In this document: piece by piece, positions 54,823-62,817 of the stretch
Numbering within the stretch: the first letter of the stretch is position 1
Layout: every line of letters starts with the position of its first letter
Assembly: GCF_001577775.1 (NCBI RefSeq)
Contig: NZ_CP010835.1
Span: forward strand, 1,594,264-1,658,263
From: Pyrococcus kukulkanii
GTDB taxonomy: Archaea; Methanobacteriota_B; Thermococci; Thermococcales; Thermococcaceae
DNA: 64,000 nt
Direction: 5' to 3'
Made by a program: the position numbers and the translations under genes
Notes under the pieces: model-generated
Databases searched by the model: none
The model's input: only the letters and a program-made list of their open reading frames with translations
What the model was told of the DNA's origin: nothing

Positions 54823-55248
54823 ATGAGAGTCGAGATAACAGCTCGAAACGTGAGGGAGTTGTTGAGGAAGATAGATGAGAGCCTTAATGAGGATGTGACC
54901 GAAGTTTACATTAACTTAAGGCCAACAAAGGAAGTGGTAGTTCGAATTCTTGAGAATGCTCCAAACGTTAAGGTGATAGGATGTCCCCCTAGCCTCTATC
55001 CAAAGGTGTCTAAGAAGGTTATTAACGCTCTTGAAAAGATGGGGATAAGGGTTGTCCCGATAGCTAAGGGGAGAGGAAGGCCCAGAAAGTACTCAGAGAA
55101 GACGGTAAGTTTAATTCGGGAGATGCTCCATCGGGGTAAGAGTCCCAGGGAGATAAGTAGATCTCTGGGGATACCGATAAGGACCTTGTATTACCTCATT
55201 TCGATATATAATTTAAGACCGTTTGTGGTTGAAGATGATAAGGACTGA
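54823..55248 (+). CDS. DUF1699-like protein with AT-hook-like core and helix-turn-helix
   Basis: A 141-residue protein. Residues 1-78 form a small alpha/beta domain (VTEVYINLRPTKEVVVRILE, VIGCPPSLYPKVS). Residues 83-89 read GRGRPRK, an AT-hook core. Residues about 94-127 (TVSLIREMLHRGKSPREISR then SLGIPIRTLYYL) are a resolvase/invertase-type helix-turn-helix. It matches DUF1699 as I remember. It should bind DNA; target unknown. Last gene intact in the topoisomerase VI operon; its end overlaps the start of a decayed gene. Confidence 0.65.
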   Translation: MRVEITARNVRELLRKIDESLNEDVTEVYINLRPTKEVVVRILENAPNVKVIGCPPSLYPKVSKKVINALEKMGIRVVPIAKGRGRPRKYSEKTVSLIREMLHRGKSPREISRSLGIPIRTLYYLISIYNLRPFVVEDDKD

Positions 55249-55607
55249 AAAGCTTAAGGCTGAGAAAAGATTTTCTCTTCTTCTCGTACCTTTCTAGCAG
55301 TGATCTTGAATCTTGGAGTATTCTTTCTAAGTGCTGGTGAAGCTGAAGTTACTAAAGGATTATGAAGGGATTATGCTTGATATCTTAGGATTCCTGGGTC
55401 TAGAAGAAGAAAGGGATATGGGTGATGCTCATGGGCGCTGAAGATTACGCTGACGGGACTTCTTAGGAGAATATCCAAAGGTAAAAAGATAGTCGCTATC
55501 CATAAACTAACGAAGTGTTTTCGTTTGAAGCTGACAAAGATGTTATAAATAAAATCAAGGAAATGGAAGCCGGGGGTTTAATTTGGGTGGGAGAGAAAGA
55601 GGTATAA
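55235..55607 (+). pseudogene. Frameshifted remnant of a gene of about 120 codons, unknown family
   Basis: No single frame is open, but protein-like stretches follow one another in order. ATG 55235 opens MIRTEKLKAEK, then (frame shift) DFLFFSYLSSSDLESWSILS, then LLKDYEGIMLDILGFLGLEE with ERDMGDA, then MGAEDYADGT, then LLRRISKGKKIVAIHKLTK, then EVFSFEADKDVINKIKEMEA with GGLIWVGEKEV and TAA at 55605-55607. At least three to five indels are needed to join them. The position (overlapping the DUF1699 end, ending 2 bp before the next start) is that of an operon member. Function unknown. Confidence 0.65.
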
Positions 55608-55609
55608 TA

Positions 55610-56170
55610 GTGGCCTCAATTTTCGTAGTTCTTATAGGTCTTCTGACGGCCTTCTATTATGGGAGGTCTGATCATATATACAGATGTTCGGTTGCATTGT
55701 TTGGTCTTTCAATTCCCCTCTGGCTACCAAAGGTTTACACCCCTAAGGGCACGTTAAAAAATCTCTTAGCTCCCGTGTACGATGCCGAGATAATGGCCTT
55801 CTTAGGAGTTTTCATAGCGATTCACGTTTCCTTAGTTAATGTTCCCTTCACGACTATCGATCTGTTTCACAAAGAGTGGAGAGATGCTGATATGATAAGT
55901 CACTTTCTTGGTGGTTTGGTTCTCTGGCTCATAATCGCTAGGGTTCTTGTTGAATTCAACCTCCCTTGGCGTGATATTTTGAAGTATTCAATAGTTGCGT
56001 TCTACATTTTGGCAATTGGTTGGGAGGTTGCCGAAAAGGTGAGTGAGTCAGAGATCTCATTTATTACCGAAACCCTAGGCAACAAAATCAGGGATCTCGT
56101 TATGGATTCGCTAGGAATGATAGTTGGAATAAAAATAAGAAAGAAAATCACTTCTTTCCGGCGATCTTAA
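55610..56170 (+). CDS. Integral membrane protein, VanZ/DUF2238-like topology
   Basis: A 186-residue protein with five or six helices. Conserved polar residues lie at helix ends: DADMISHFLGGLVLWLIIAR, IGWEVAEKVSES, and KIRDLVMDSLGMIVGI. This D..SH/E/D...D pattern resembles VanZ- and DUF2238-type membrane proteins. Start is GTG 55610, preceded by GAGGT with six bases between; a TTG at 55583 is also in frame. It follows the decayed gene at once and overlaps tldE by 23 bp (convergent). Function unknown. Confidence 0.65.
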   Translation: MASIFVVLIGLLTAFYYGRSDHIYRCSVALFGLSIPLWLPKVYTPKGTLKNLLAPVYDAEIMAFLGVFIAIHVSLVNVPFTTIDLFHKEWRDADMISHFLGGLVLWLIIARVLVEFNLPWRDILKYSIVAFYILAIGWEVAEKVSESEISFITETLGNKIRDLVMDSLGMIVGIKIRKKITSFRRS

Positions 56171-57476
56171 CGTTTTCAAACTTTATGTACGGTGTTATTA
56201 CGGTGTACATTGCTGGTAGTGCTCTTTGCTCTTTGCTGACCTCTGTGGCCTGTTTCAAGAGCTCATAAATGTTTCCGGCAATAAGGAAAACGCTTGATCC
56301 AACGATCTCTCCATCCTCTATTAGGTAAGCTGGATTTGCAGTCACGGCAAAGTTACCATTGTCTGGATTGCTTGAGTGTGCACCCTGAACACCATCGACG
56401 AAGTAGCCGTGCTTAATTTCCCCAATTATATCTTCAAGTGATTTCTTGCCCTCCTCAATGACGACTGTGTTAAGGCCTATGCTGACACCTCCACCTCTCC
56501 AGTCTCTCTGCCCGTGTCCAGTGCTTTCCGTGCCGTAGACCTTTGCCCAATAGTTGTCCCACACGAACCCCTTAAACACACCTTTCTCTATGAGCATCGT
56601 CTTTCTCGTTGGAACACCTTCCCCGTCGAAGACGGCCTTGGCTATGCTGAGCTCGTGGAACGTGTCGTCGTACATCGTTATAACTTCACTCGCGATGCTC
56701 TCGCCGATCTTATCAGCTAGTGGTGTGGTCTTCTTCACTAATCTCTCACCACTGAAGGCCGGGAAGAGCGTGTAGAATAGCAATCCCGACGTTGCCCAGG
56801 GACCGAAGATTATTGGTACTTCTTCGTTCTTTGCCTCCTTGACCTTGTAGGCCCATTGAACCTTTTGCACGCCTTTCTCAACTACCCCCTCAACATCCAA
56901 GTTAAGGTTATCTTTAGCATCAAACTCGAATATTCCTGGGGTAACTACACCTTCCTTCTTCCCAACGAATTCAAAGAATATGTGTGAGTGGCCAAACTCC
57001 TGGGTTACGCTTATTCCCTGGGAGTTGTAAATTCCAACCTCAACCCAGGAAGCTCCCGCGGATCCTCCGGCCACTGTTATGTGCTCATCTTTCTCTCTAG
57101 CTAGCTTTATTCCTTCGAGGACGAAGTTAACGAGCTTATCTGGTGAGACCTCCTTTAGCTCTTCGTTAACCTTTGGTTTTTCCCTATACTTTCCTGGGCT
57201 TGGAAGGGAGTGCCACTTTTCATCGGGGTTGTTAAGCTTGGCCATCTTTGCGGCGGACTCTATAGCCTTCTTCACTTCTTCCTTATCGGCGGTGTCTATT
57301 ATGGCGATTCCGATCCTCTTATCTTTAATTCCCCTGATTATCGTGACGACATTCGTTCTCGTTGAGGCCATCGATATTTCGTTAAGCTCAACGTCGACGC
57401 TTACGTCCCTTCCCCTCTGCACGACTATCTCAAGTTCGTCAAAAAACTTCTCACCGTACTTAATCAGCTCCTCCAT
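56148..57476 (-). CDS. tldE: TldE/PmbA-family protein
   Basis: A 442-residue subunit of the TldD/TldE protease. It shows the shared fold (VDVELNEISMASTRTNVVTI, SNPDNGNFAVTANPAYLIED with the G-rich end) but lacks the HExxxH zinc motif, as expected for TldE. The pair degrades unfolded peptides and, in E. coli, processes the microcin B17 precursor. ATG 57476 is set by GGTGAT four bases upstream and lies within a few bases of the tldD stop. Confidence 0.92.
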   Translation of the reverse strand: MEELIKYGEKFFDELEIVVQRGRDVSVDVELNEISMASTRTNVVTIIRGIKDKRIGIAIIDTADKEEVKKAIESAAKMAKLNNPDEKWHSLPSPGKYREKPKVNEELKEVSPDKLVNFVLEGIKLAREKDEHITVAGGSAGASWVEVGIYNSQGISVTQEFGHSHIFFEFVGKKEGVVTPGIFEFDAKDNLNLDVEGVVEKGVQKVQWAYKVKEAKNEEVPIIFGPWATSGLLFYTLFPAFSGERLVKKTTPLADKIGESIASEVITMYDDTFHELSIAKAVFDGEGVPTRKTMLIEKGVFKGFVWDNYWAKVYGTESTGHGQRDWRGGGVSIGLNTVVIEEGKKSLEDIIGEIKHGYFVDGVQGAHSSNPDNGNFAVTANPAYLIEDGEIVGSSVFLIAGNIYELLKQATEVSKEQRALPAMYTVITPYIKFENVKIAGKK

Positions 57477-57481
57477 CTCCA

Positions 57482-58849
57482 TCACCCGATGAGAATTCCT
57501 CCATCGAACCTCATGTGGGGTCCGCCTGAGCTAACAAATGCCGTCTGTCCCTTTCCACAGAATCCGACCTCAAGCCCGAAGTCCTTACCTACTGCCGTTA
57601 TCTTCTTCAGGGCCTCAATTGCAACTCCCGTGATTGAAGTATCCCTTATCGGCTCTGCAATTTCTCCGTTCCTTATCACATAACCTTCCTGAATTCCCAC
57701 TTGGAACGCGGAGTTGAGCTGGGCCTGTCCTCCCCTGAAGTCTACAACGTAGTAACCGAACTTGATGTCCTCTATCATCTCCTCAAATGACCAGTCCCCA
57801 GGCTCAAAGATCGTGTTCCTCATCCTTATTATTGGTGGGTACCTGTAGTCCTGGGCCCTTGCATGGCCGTTTGGCTCCATGCCCCATTTTGCAGCGTACT
57901 CCCTATTCAGCATTATCTCCTTCAGTATTCCGTTCTCTATTATATGGATGTCCTTAACTGGCACTCCCTCATCGTCGTACTTGTCGTTTCCAAAGCCCCC
58001 CTCGACGTAGCGTTCGCTCATTGTTACGAACTCTGGGGCAATCTGCTTGCCCATGAGATCTTTGAACGGTGAGTTTATAGTTAGGTCGGCCTCAGCTAAG
58101 TGACCGAGTGCCTCGTGAGCTATAATTCCGACAACTATCGGGCCAGCAACTATTGGCCACTCCCCCCTCTTGGGGGCAACTCCCTCAAGCTGAGAGTGTA
58201 ACTTCCTCAAGAGCCTGTCCTTTACCTTCTCATTGGGCTCCTTCTCAGTCATGAGCTCCCAGCCGTAGTCAACGGCCCCGATGCTGTCTCTAGCCATTGC
58301 TAGTCTTCCCTCTTTCTTTCCAGTAACGTAGACCCCTTGGTAGAGGTAGTTGTAGTCCCACTCTATTCTCGTTCCCTCGTTAGTTAGGAGTATCTTTTGA
58401 CCTCCTCCATCTTCGTACCTTATGTTAACGCTCTTTACTGCCTCATCCTCCTTGAGAAGCTTTTCAAGCTCCCTGAGGTGATTAACCTTCTCTTCTATGT
58501 CGACTTCCCTGGGCTTGACTTTCATCCTGCTCTTAACAAAGTCTTCCACGGGCTTTATCTCTGCAAGCTTTATCTTCTCCTTCTTTGTTTCTGCCGCGGC
58601 CTTTGCAAGTTTATATGCCTCCTTAATTGCTTCCTCTAGCCTGCCTAGATCGCTCGTGGAAGAGAAGCCCCAGGCTCCATTTGCGAGAACCCTAATGGCA
58701 ACGCCCCTGGTTAGCTTTTCAGTAAAGCTCACGAAAACTCCGTCTTTAAGGTTCAGCGTTGTTTTCTTGAGATCCTCATATCTCAGCTCGATGTACTCTG
58801 CCTTGATATTTTCCTCGGCCCAGCGAAGGGCTTTTTCTAAGGCTTCCAT
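57482..58849 (-). CDS. tldD: TldD-family zinc metalloprotease
   Basis: A 455-residue catalytic subunit with the zinc motif IAHEALGHLAEADL (HExxxH) and further ligand region near the C-terminus (GLEVGFCGKGQTAFVSSGG). The peptide passes into a chamber formed with TldE. ATG 58849 (MEALEKALRW) is chosen because GGTGGT lies four bases upstream; codons further up fall in the promoter. A minus-strand TATA TTTATACA lies at 58901-58894. Divergent from the Cys-rich gene. Confidence 0.93.
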   Translation of the reverse strand: MEALEKALRWAEENIKAEYIELRYEDLKKTTLNLKDGVFVSFTEKLTRGVAIRVLANGAWGFSSTSDLGRLEEAIKEAYKLAKAAAETKKEKIKLAEIKPVEDFVKSRMKVKPREVDIEEKVNHLRELEKLLKEDEAVKSVNIRYEDGGGQKILLTNEGTRIEWDYNYLYQGVYVTGKKEGRLAMARDSIGAVDYGWELMTEKEPNEKVKDRLLRKLHSQLEGVAPKRGEWPIVAGPIVVGIIAHEALGHLAEADLTINSPFKDLMGKQIAPEFVTMSERYVEGGFGNDKYDDEGVPVKDIHIIENGILKEIMLNREYAAKWGMEPNGHARAQDYRYPPIIRMRNTIFEPGDWSFEEMIEDIKFGYYVVDFRGGQAQLNSAFQVGIQEGYVIRNGEIAEPIRDTSITGVAIEALKKITAVGKDFGLEVGFCGKGQTAFVSSGGPHMRFDGGILIG

Positions 58850-58999
58850 AAGAACCACCATTGACGTTTGTACAGTAGGTGTATAACGTGTTGTGTATAA
58901 AAGTCTTTTGAACATTTCGATATTGATCGAAGATAATTACTACTTAAAAAAGTTTTCTATTAAAATTTGCAATATCTTGATAATTTTCAAGAGAAAAGG

Positions 59000-59007
59000 T
59001 TATATAT
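59000..59007 (+). promoter_or_regulatory. TATA element of the Cys-rich protein gene
   Basis: TTATATAT at 59000-59007 predicts a transcription start near 59030 and a short leader containing GGGGGG (59042-59048) before ATG 59054. It marks a separate promoter for the accessory cassette. Confidence 0.5.
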
Positions 59008-59053
59008 CATAAAATTCATGAAATTAATTGCAAGAATACCATGGGGGGAACAT

Positions 59054-59746
59054 ATGAGGAAGGCAATTTTAGGTGCTATAGTGGCCCTCCTCCTTGTTGG
59101 AGCGTACGCCTCTTATGTCGTAAGTTATCCTAAGTATCCAAAGGTTGAAGGCTGTGTAAACCCATTTGCTGTAGTGAAGCCAGTAAGTAGAGTTCAGGAA
59201 AATTGGTCAAGGGTTCATGTATTCTTCAAACTTGTGACCAGTAGGGATTTTTGGAAGTTGGCTAAACCTTGGAACGTTGACTATTCTCATGTAAAGGTCG
59301 TTAAGCATACTCTCAAGTACAAGGGCGAGAATATAACAATGCTTGCCATGGGCATTCCATTAAGGGATAGAAAGCATGTAGCAGTGCTTTATGAATTTTC
59401 AGATCCTGTTAGAGGTATAAAGACTGAAGGTTTTCTCATTAAAATGGTTGACAACGTAACTGCAAAGACTATAGCGGTGACGACGAATGGAGTTGTTAGC
59501 ACTACTGATACCTGTCCCCATGAATGTAATTCAGATTTCGACTGTCCGATTACTCACTATTGTCATAAATTCTGCTGTAAAGTTGATACCGAAAAGGCAG
59601 CTCAATGTTGCTCGTGGTGCATATTTACATGTGTGAATCCTTTCCTTTGTATAGTGTGCCTTGAAGTCGAATGTCCATGGTGTGTTCAGAATAATTGCTT
59701 GGAATTTGGTTCAGAATGTAAAGGAGGATGGGTTCCTGGGCCATAG
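59054..59746 (+). CDS. Exported Cys-rich protein, possible halocin C8-like bacteriocin precursor
   Basis: A 230-residue protein. Residues 3-22 are a hydrophobic signal/anchor (AILGAIVALLLVGAYASYVV). Residues about 45-150 form a beta-rich domain (KYKGENITMLAMGIPLRDRK, then HVAVLYEFSDPVRGIK). Residues 154-230 hold 16 cysteines in 77 residues (CPHECNSDFDC, CHKFCC, QCCSWCIFTC, CIVCLEVECPWC). This two-part precursor with a Cys-packed tail resembles halocin C8-type archaeocins; that likeness is my inference. ATG 59054 has GGGGGG five bases upstream. The next gene follows by 11 bp. The protein could alternatively be a metal- or redox-active surface protein. Confidence 0.65.
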   Translation: MRKAILGAIVALLLVGAYASYVVSYPKYPKVEGCVNPFAVVKPVSRVQENWSRVHVFFKLVTSRDFWKLAKPWNVDYSHVKVVKHTLKYKGENITMLAMGIPLRDRKHVAVLYEFSDPVRGIKTEGFLIKMVDNVTAKTIAVTTNGVVSTTDTCPHECNSDFDCPITHYCHKFCCKVDTEKAAQCCSWCIFTCVNPFLCIVCLEVECPWCVQNNCLEFGSECKGGWVPGP

Positions 59747-59757
59747 GGGGGTTAGGA

Positions 59758-60093
59758 ATGGTAGGCACTAAAAGGAATAATTTTAATTTCTATCTCCCTT
59801 TAATTTTTACCATACTACTTACTTTTTTGGCGGTTAAAAAAAGTAGCAACGTACTTGTTTTAGTGTTATTAGCCATCCTAGTTTCTTTTGTAATGTGGAG
59901 CATAATATGGCTGATTTGGAGAAAAATTTCAAATGTCTTTGTCTCTTATATGTTCGGTTTACTCATCTTTGTAACGTTTGTCATTTGCTATGGAACCCTA
60001 GTTGGGAAGGTTAGTCTTCGGGATATAACTATAATTATAGTTTTGGGTGCTACAACTCTAGCCTTTGAACTCTGGCGATATTCGGGATCTTAG
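59758..60093 (+). CDS. Four-helix membrane protein, possible immunity partner
   Basis: A 111-residue protein made almost entirely of four helices: FYLPLIFTILLTFLAV, VLVLVLLAILVSFVMWSIIW, VSYMFGLLIFVTFVICYGTL and ITIIIVLGATTLAFELW. The N-terminus is short and basic (MVGTKRNNFN). ATG 59758 has GGGGGG six bases upstream and lies 11 bp after the Cys-rich gene. No family recognised. Small membrane proteins downstream of bacteriocin genes often give immunity; that role here is inferred. A decayed copy of its end lies at 60530. Confidence 0.65.
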   Translation: MVGTKRNNFNFYLPLIFTILLTFLAVKKSSNVLVLVLLAILVSFVMWSIIWLIWRKISNVFVSYMFGLLIFVTFVICYGTLVGKVSLRDITIIIVLGATTLAFELWRYSGS

Positions 60094-60104
60094 GGTGGGA
60101 GGAA

Positions 60105-60476
60105 ATGAGAGGGAGGAAATTTGCTCTTGGAACTTTAGCTTTTGTTTTCATTCTCTTATTTACTGGATACAGTGGAATTGTTACTGGAGAGTTTGAAAAG
60201 AATCCTATTCTCAATGTTGGAAAGGGACTCATAATAGCTTCTTCTGTTTTGTTAGCTCCATTTTTGATATCTTTTGCCTTATGGAAACAAAATAAGATAA
60301 CTCTTGGAATTTTATTGGCGGTTCTGGTAGAGTTTATATGGGCTAGTGTCTCGTATCTGCTGGGGTATGTTCAATATTCAAGGATGTATATAGAGGCGGC
60401 TGTGATTGGAGCTTTCTTTGTTTTGATGCTTCTCATATTAGGTAAACAAAAAAATAGGGAACACAATTTAGGATGA
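60105..60476 (+). CDS. Four-helix membrane protein, unknown function
   Basis: A 123-residue protein with four helices: ALGTLAFVFILLFTGYSGIV, KGLIIASSVLLAPFLISFAL, ITLGILLAVLVEFIWASVSY and YIEAAVIGAFFVLMLLILGK. A basic tail follows. It lies 11 bp after the previous membrane protein gene with GGTGGGAGG upstream, so it is the third gene of the cassette. The sequence is not an obvious copy of its neighbour. No family recognised. Confidence 0.6.
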   Translation: MRGRKFALGTLAFVFILLFTGYSGIVTGEFEKNPILNVGKGLIIASSVLLAPFLISFALWKQNKITLGILLAVLVEFIWASVSYLLGYVQYSRMYIEAAVIGAFFVLMLLILGKQKNREHNLG

Positions 60477-60479
60477 AAA

Positions 60480-60598
60480 ATAAGAGTGTCAAATTTTTTA
60501 GTGCTACAGCTTCTGTTATGGGTCCTTAGTTAGAGATTATAATTATAGCCTTGGGTACTATGACTTTGGCATTTAAACTCTGGCAACATTATTTTTAG
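60480..60598 (+). pseudogene. Decayed partial duplicate of the first cassette membrane protein
   Basis: Codons 60530-60598 read LEIIIIALGTMTLAFKLWQH and then YF, parallel to the end of the gene at 59758 (DITIIIVLGATTLAFELWRY). By hand, 60539-60590 matches 60031-60082 in about 41 of 52 bases. A stop (TAG 60527-60529) and apparent deletion precede the match, so only the last helix is recognisable. Confidence 0.65.
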
Positions 60599-60624
60599 AG
60601 TTAAAGAGCAAAGAGTTTGGGAAA

Positions 60625-61125
60625 TTAATAAATCGAGATCCTCTTAACCCCTTCAAGCTTTGATAGCTCATTTATTAGGTCCCCAGGAATTGGCTTCTCG
60701 GTGATTATCGTTAGCGTTGCCTCCGGATAGAGTTCAGGATCCTCTGCTATTGCCTGCACGATGTTTATTCCTCTATCCGAGATCTTCTGAGCAACCTTTG
60801 CTAGAATTCCAATGGCCCGTGGTTCTGGCTCAATCTCAATAACTCCATAACCCACGTGCTTTCCAACGTACTTCATGTGTACCGTGGGTTCCAGGTTCAT
60901 GTATATCTCCCTAAGCTCTGGGGTCTTAAGGATCATAGCAACGGTTTCCTTGACTACCCTCCTGTCAACGTTTAACGCCTTTGCGATCTTTGTGTATGGA
61001 ACCTCGATTTCCCCTGCTTTTATCTTCATATCTTCAGAAACCTTTAAGCCATACCTAAGCAAGGTTTTTGCGATGAGTTTCCTAACTGGGTACTCGTCGA
61101 AATGATGTTCAATTTTTCCCCACAT
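60625..61125 (-). CDS. ACT-domain regulator of amino-acid metabolism
   Basis: A 166-residue protein. N-terminal helix-turn-helix-like region (residues about 10-70, VPYTKIAKALNVDRRVVKET), then a C-terminal ACT domain (GYGVIEIEPEPRAIGILAKV, GINIVQAIAED, ATLTIITEKPIPG). Such proteins are annotated as predicted amino-acid-sensing regulators. Ligand unknown. ATG 61125 has GGTGGTGATG upstream, and it is divergent from the proteasome operon. Confidence 0.82.
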   Translation of the reverse strand: MWGKIEHHFDEYPVRKLIAKTLLRYGLKVSEDMKIKAGEIEVPYTKIAKALNVDRRVVKETVAMILKTPELREIYMNLEPTVHMKYVGKHVGYGVIEIEPEPRAIGILAKVAQKISDRGINIVQAIAEDPELYPEATLTIITEKPIPGDLINELSKLEGVKRISIY

Positions 61126-61248
61126 GCTCCATCACCACCATTAAAGTTCAGCATTCCACTATTGGGTTCATCAGTATTAAAATGTTTCCATGTCCTCAAA
61201 TATACCTTTACTAATGATAAAAGATAAAAGCAGGGAAAACGCGGAAGG

Positions 61249-61257
61249 TATATAAAA
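61249..61257 (+). promoter_or_regulatory. TATA box of the proteasome/exosome operon
   Basis: TATATAAAA at 61249-61257, preceded by the BRE-like GGAAGG, predicts transcription start near 61278. The ribosome site GGGGGTGA lies four bases before ATG 61290. This probably drives psmA, SBDS, rrp4 and rrp41 together. Confidence 0.65.
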
Positions 61258-61289
61258 TCCCCTCCCAAGTATCAGTGGGGGGTGAAGAG

Positions 61290-62072
61290 ATGGCGTTTGT
61301 ACCACCTCAAGCAGGATACGATAGGGCGATCACAGTTTTCAGCCCCGATGGAAGACTGTTCCAAGTGAACTATGCAAGGGAGGCAGTTAAAAGGGGAGCA
61401 ACGGCAGTTGGGGTTAAATGCAACGAAGGTGTTGTTCTAGCTGTAGAAAAAAGGATAACAAGCAGGTTGATTGAACCTGAGAGCTATGAGAAGATTTTCC
61501 AGATTGACGATCACATAGCCGCAGCATCAAGTGGAATAATTGCAGATGCGAGGGTTTTAGTGAATAGGGCAAGACTCGAGGCTCAAATTCACAGGCTTAC
61601 CTATGGTGAGCCTGCTCCCCTCTCCGTGATAGTCAAGAAGATATGTGACTTAAAGCAGATGCACACCCAGTACGGTGGTGTAAGGCCATTTGGCGCTGCT
61701 TTACTAATGGCCGGTGTTAATGACAGGCCAGAGCTCTATGAGACTGATCCTAGCGGTGCTTACTTTGCATGGAAGGCCGTTGCGATAGGAAGCGGAAGAA
61801 ACACAGCAATGGCAATCTTTGAAGAAAAGTACAGGGATGATATGACGCTTGAAGATGCAATAAAACTTGCAATTCTGGCTTTAGCTAAGACAATGGAAAG
61901 TCCAACTGCAGATAACATTGAAGTTGCGGTTATAACAATGGAGGACAAGAAGTTCAGAAAACTCTCAAAAGAGGAAATATCTAAGTATCTTGAAGACGTT
62001 ATGAAGGAAGTCGAAGAAGAGGAAGTCAAGGAGAAAGAAGAAGATTACTCTGAACTTGACAGCCACTACTAA
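61290..62072 (+). CDS. psmA: Proteasome subunit alpha
   Basis: A 260-residue alpha subunit of the 20S proteasome. The gate-forming N-terminal tail and H0 region [20 protein letters not shown] includes YDR. Then [13 protein letters not shown] and [15 protein letters not shown] follow. The C-terminus is very acidic ([18 protein letters not shown]). It forms outer heptameric rings for protein degradation. ATG 61290 follows GGGGTGA; an upstream in-frame GTG lies in that site. Confidence 0.97.
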   Translation: MAFVPPQAGYDRAITVFSPDGRLFQVNYAREAVKRGATAVGVKCNEGVVLAVEKRITSRLIEPESYEKIFQIDDHIAAASSGIIADARVLVNRARLEAQIHRLTYGEPAPLSVIVKKICDLKQMHTQYGGVRPFGAALLMAGVNDRPELYETDPSGAYFAWKAVAIGSGRNTAMAIFEEKYRDDMTLEDAIKLAILALAKTMESPTADNIEVAVITMEDKKFRKLSKEEISKYLEDVMKEVEEEEVKEKEEDYSELDSHY

Positions 62073-62106
62073 GTTTATCTTCTCCATTTTTTAGGAGGTG
62101 GTGGGC

Positions 62107-62817
62107 ATGCCGATTAGCGTTGATAAAGCCGTGATTGCTAGGCTGAAAGTTCATGGTGAAACTTTTGAAATTCTGGTTGATCCGTATTTAGCAAGGGATT
62201 TTAAGGAAGGTAAAGATGTTCCAATTGAAGAGATTCTTGCGACTCCTTACGTCTTCAAAGATGCTCATAAGGGAGATAAAGCCAGCGAACATGAGATGGA
62301 GAAAATATTTGGCACGAGCGATCCTTATGAGGTAGCTAAGATAATCCTGAGGAAGGGAGAAGTTCAGCTCACTGCCCAGCAGAGAAGGCAAATGCTGGAA
62401 GAGAAGAAGAGACAGATAGCAACGATAATTCACAGGCACGCTGTAGATCCAAGAACAGGTTATCCTCATCCAGTGGACAGAATACTAAGAGCTATGGAGG
62501 AAGTTGGCGTCAGGGTTGACATATTCAAAGATGCCGAAGCTCAAGTTCAAGATGTGATAAAGGCACTAAGAAGAGTTCTCCCGCTGAAGATTGAGGTTAA
62601 GATAATAGCCGTAAAGATTCCAGGGGAGTATGCAGGGAGGGCTTATGGAGAAGTAAGAAAGTTTGGTAAGATAAAGAAGGAAGAATGGGGAAACGATGGC
62701 TCTTGGATGTTCTTAATTGAGATACCTGGTGGGGTTGAGGAGGAGTTTTATGAAAAGCTGAACGCCCTCACAAAGGGTAACGTTCAGACTAAACTTATAG
62801 AGAGGAAGGGCTTATGA
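62107..62817 (+). CDS. SBDS/Sdo1 ribosome maturation protein
   Basis: A 236-residue archaeal homologue of the Shwachman-Bodian-Diamond protein, which in eukaryotes helps release eIF6 from 60S subunits. Domain 1: [20 protein letters not shown]. Domain 2: [20 protein letters not shown]. Domain 3: [23 protein letters not shown] 62107 is preceded by GGAGGTG six bases upstream. Conserved neighbour of proteasome and exosome genes in archaea. It overlaps rrp4 by 4 nt. Confidence 0.94.
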   Translation: MPISVDKAVIARLKVHGETFEILVDPYLARDFKEGKDVPIEEILATPYVFKDAHKGDKASEHEMEKIFGTSDPYEVAKIILRKGEVQLTAQQRRQMLEEKKRQIATIIHRHAVDPRTGYPHPVDRILRAMEEVGVRVDIFKDAEAQVQDVIKALRRVLPLKIEVKIIAVKIPGEYAGRAYGEVRKFGKIKKEEWGNDGSWMFLIEIPGGVEEEFYEKLNALTKGNVQTKLIERKGL

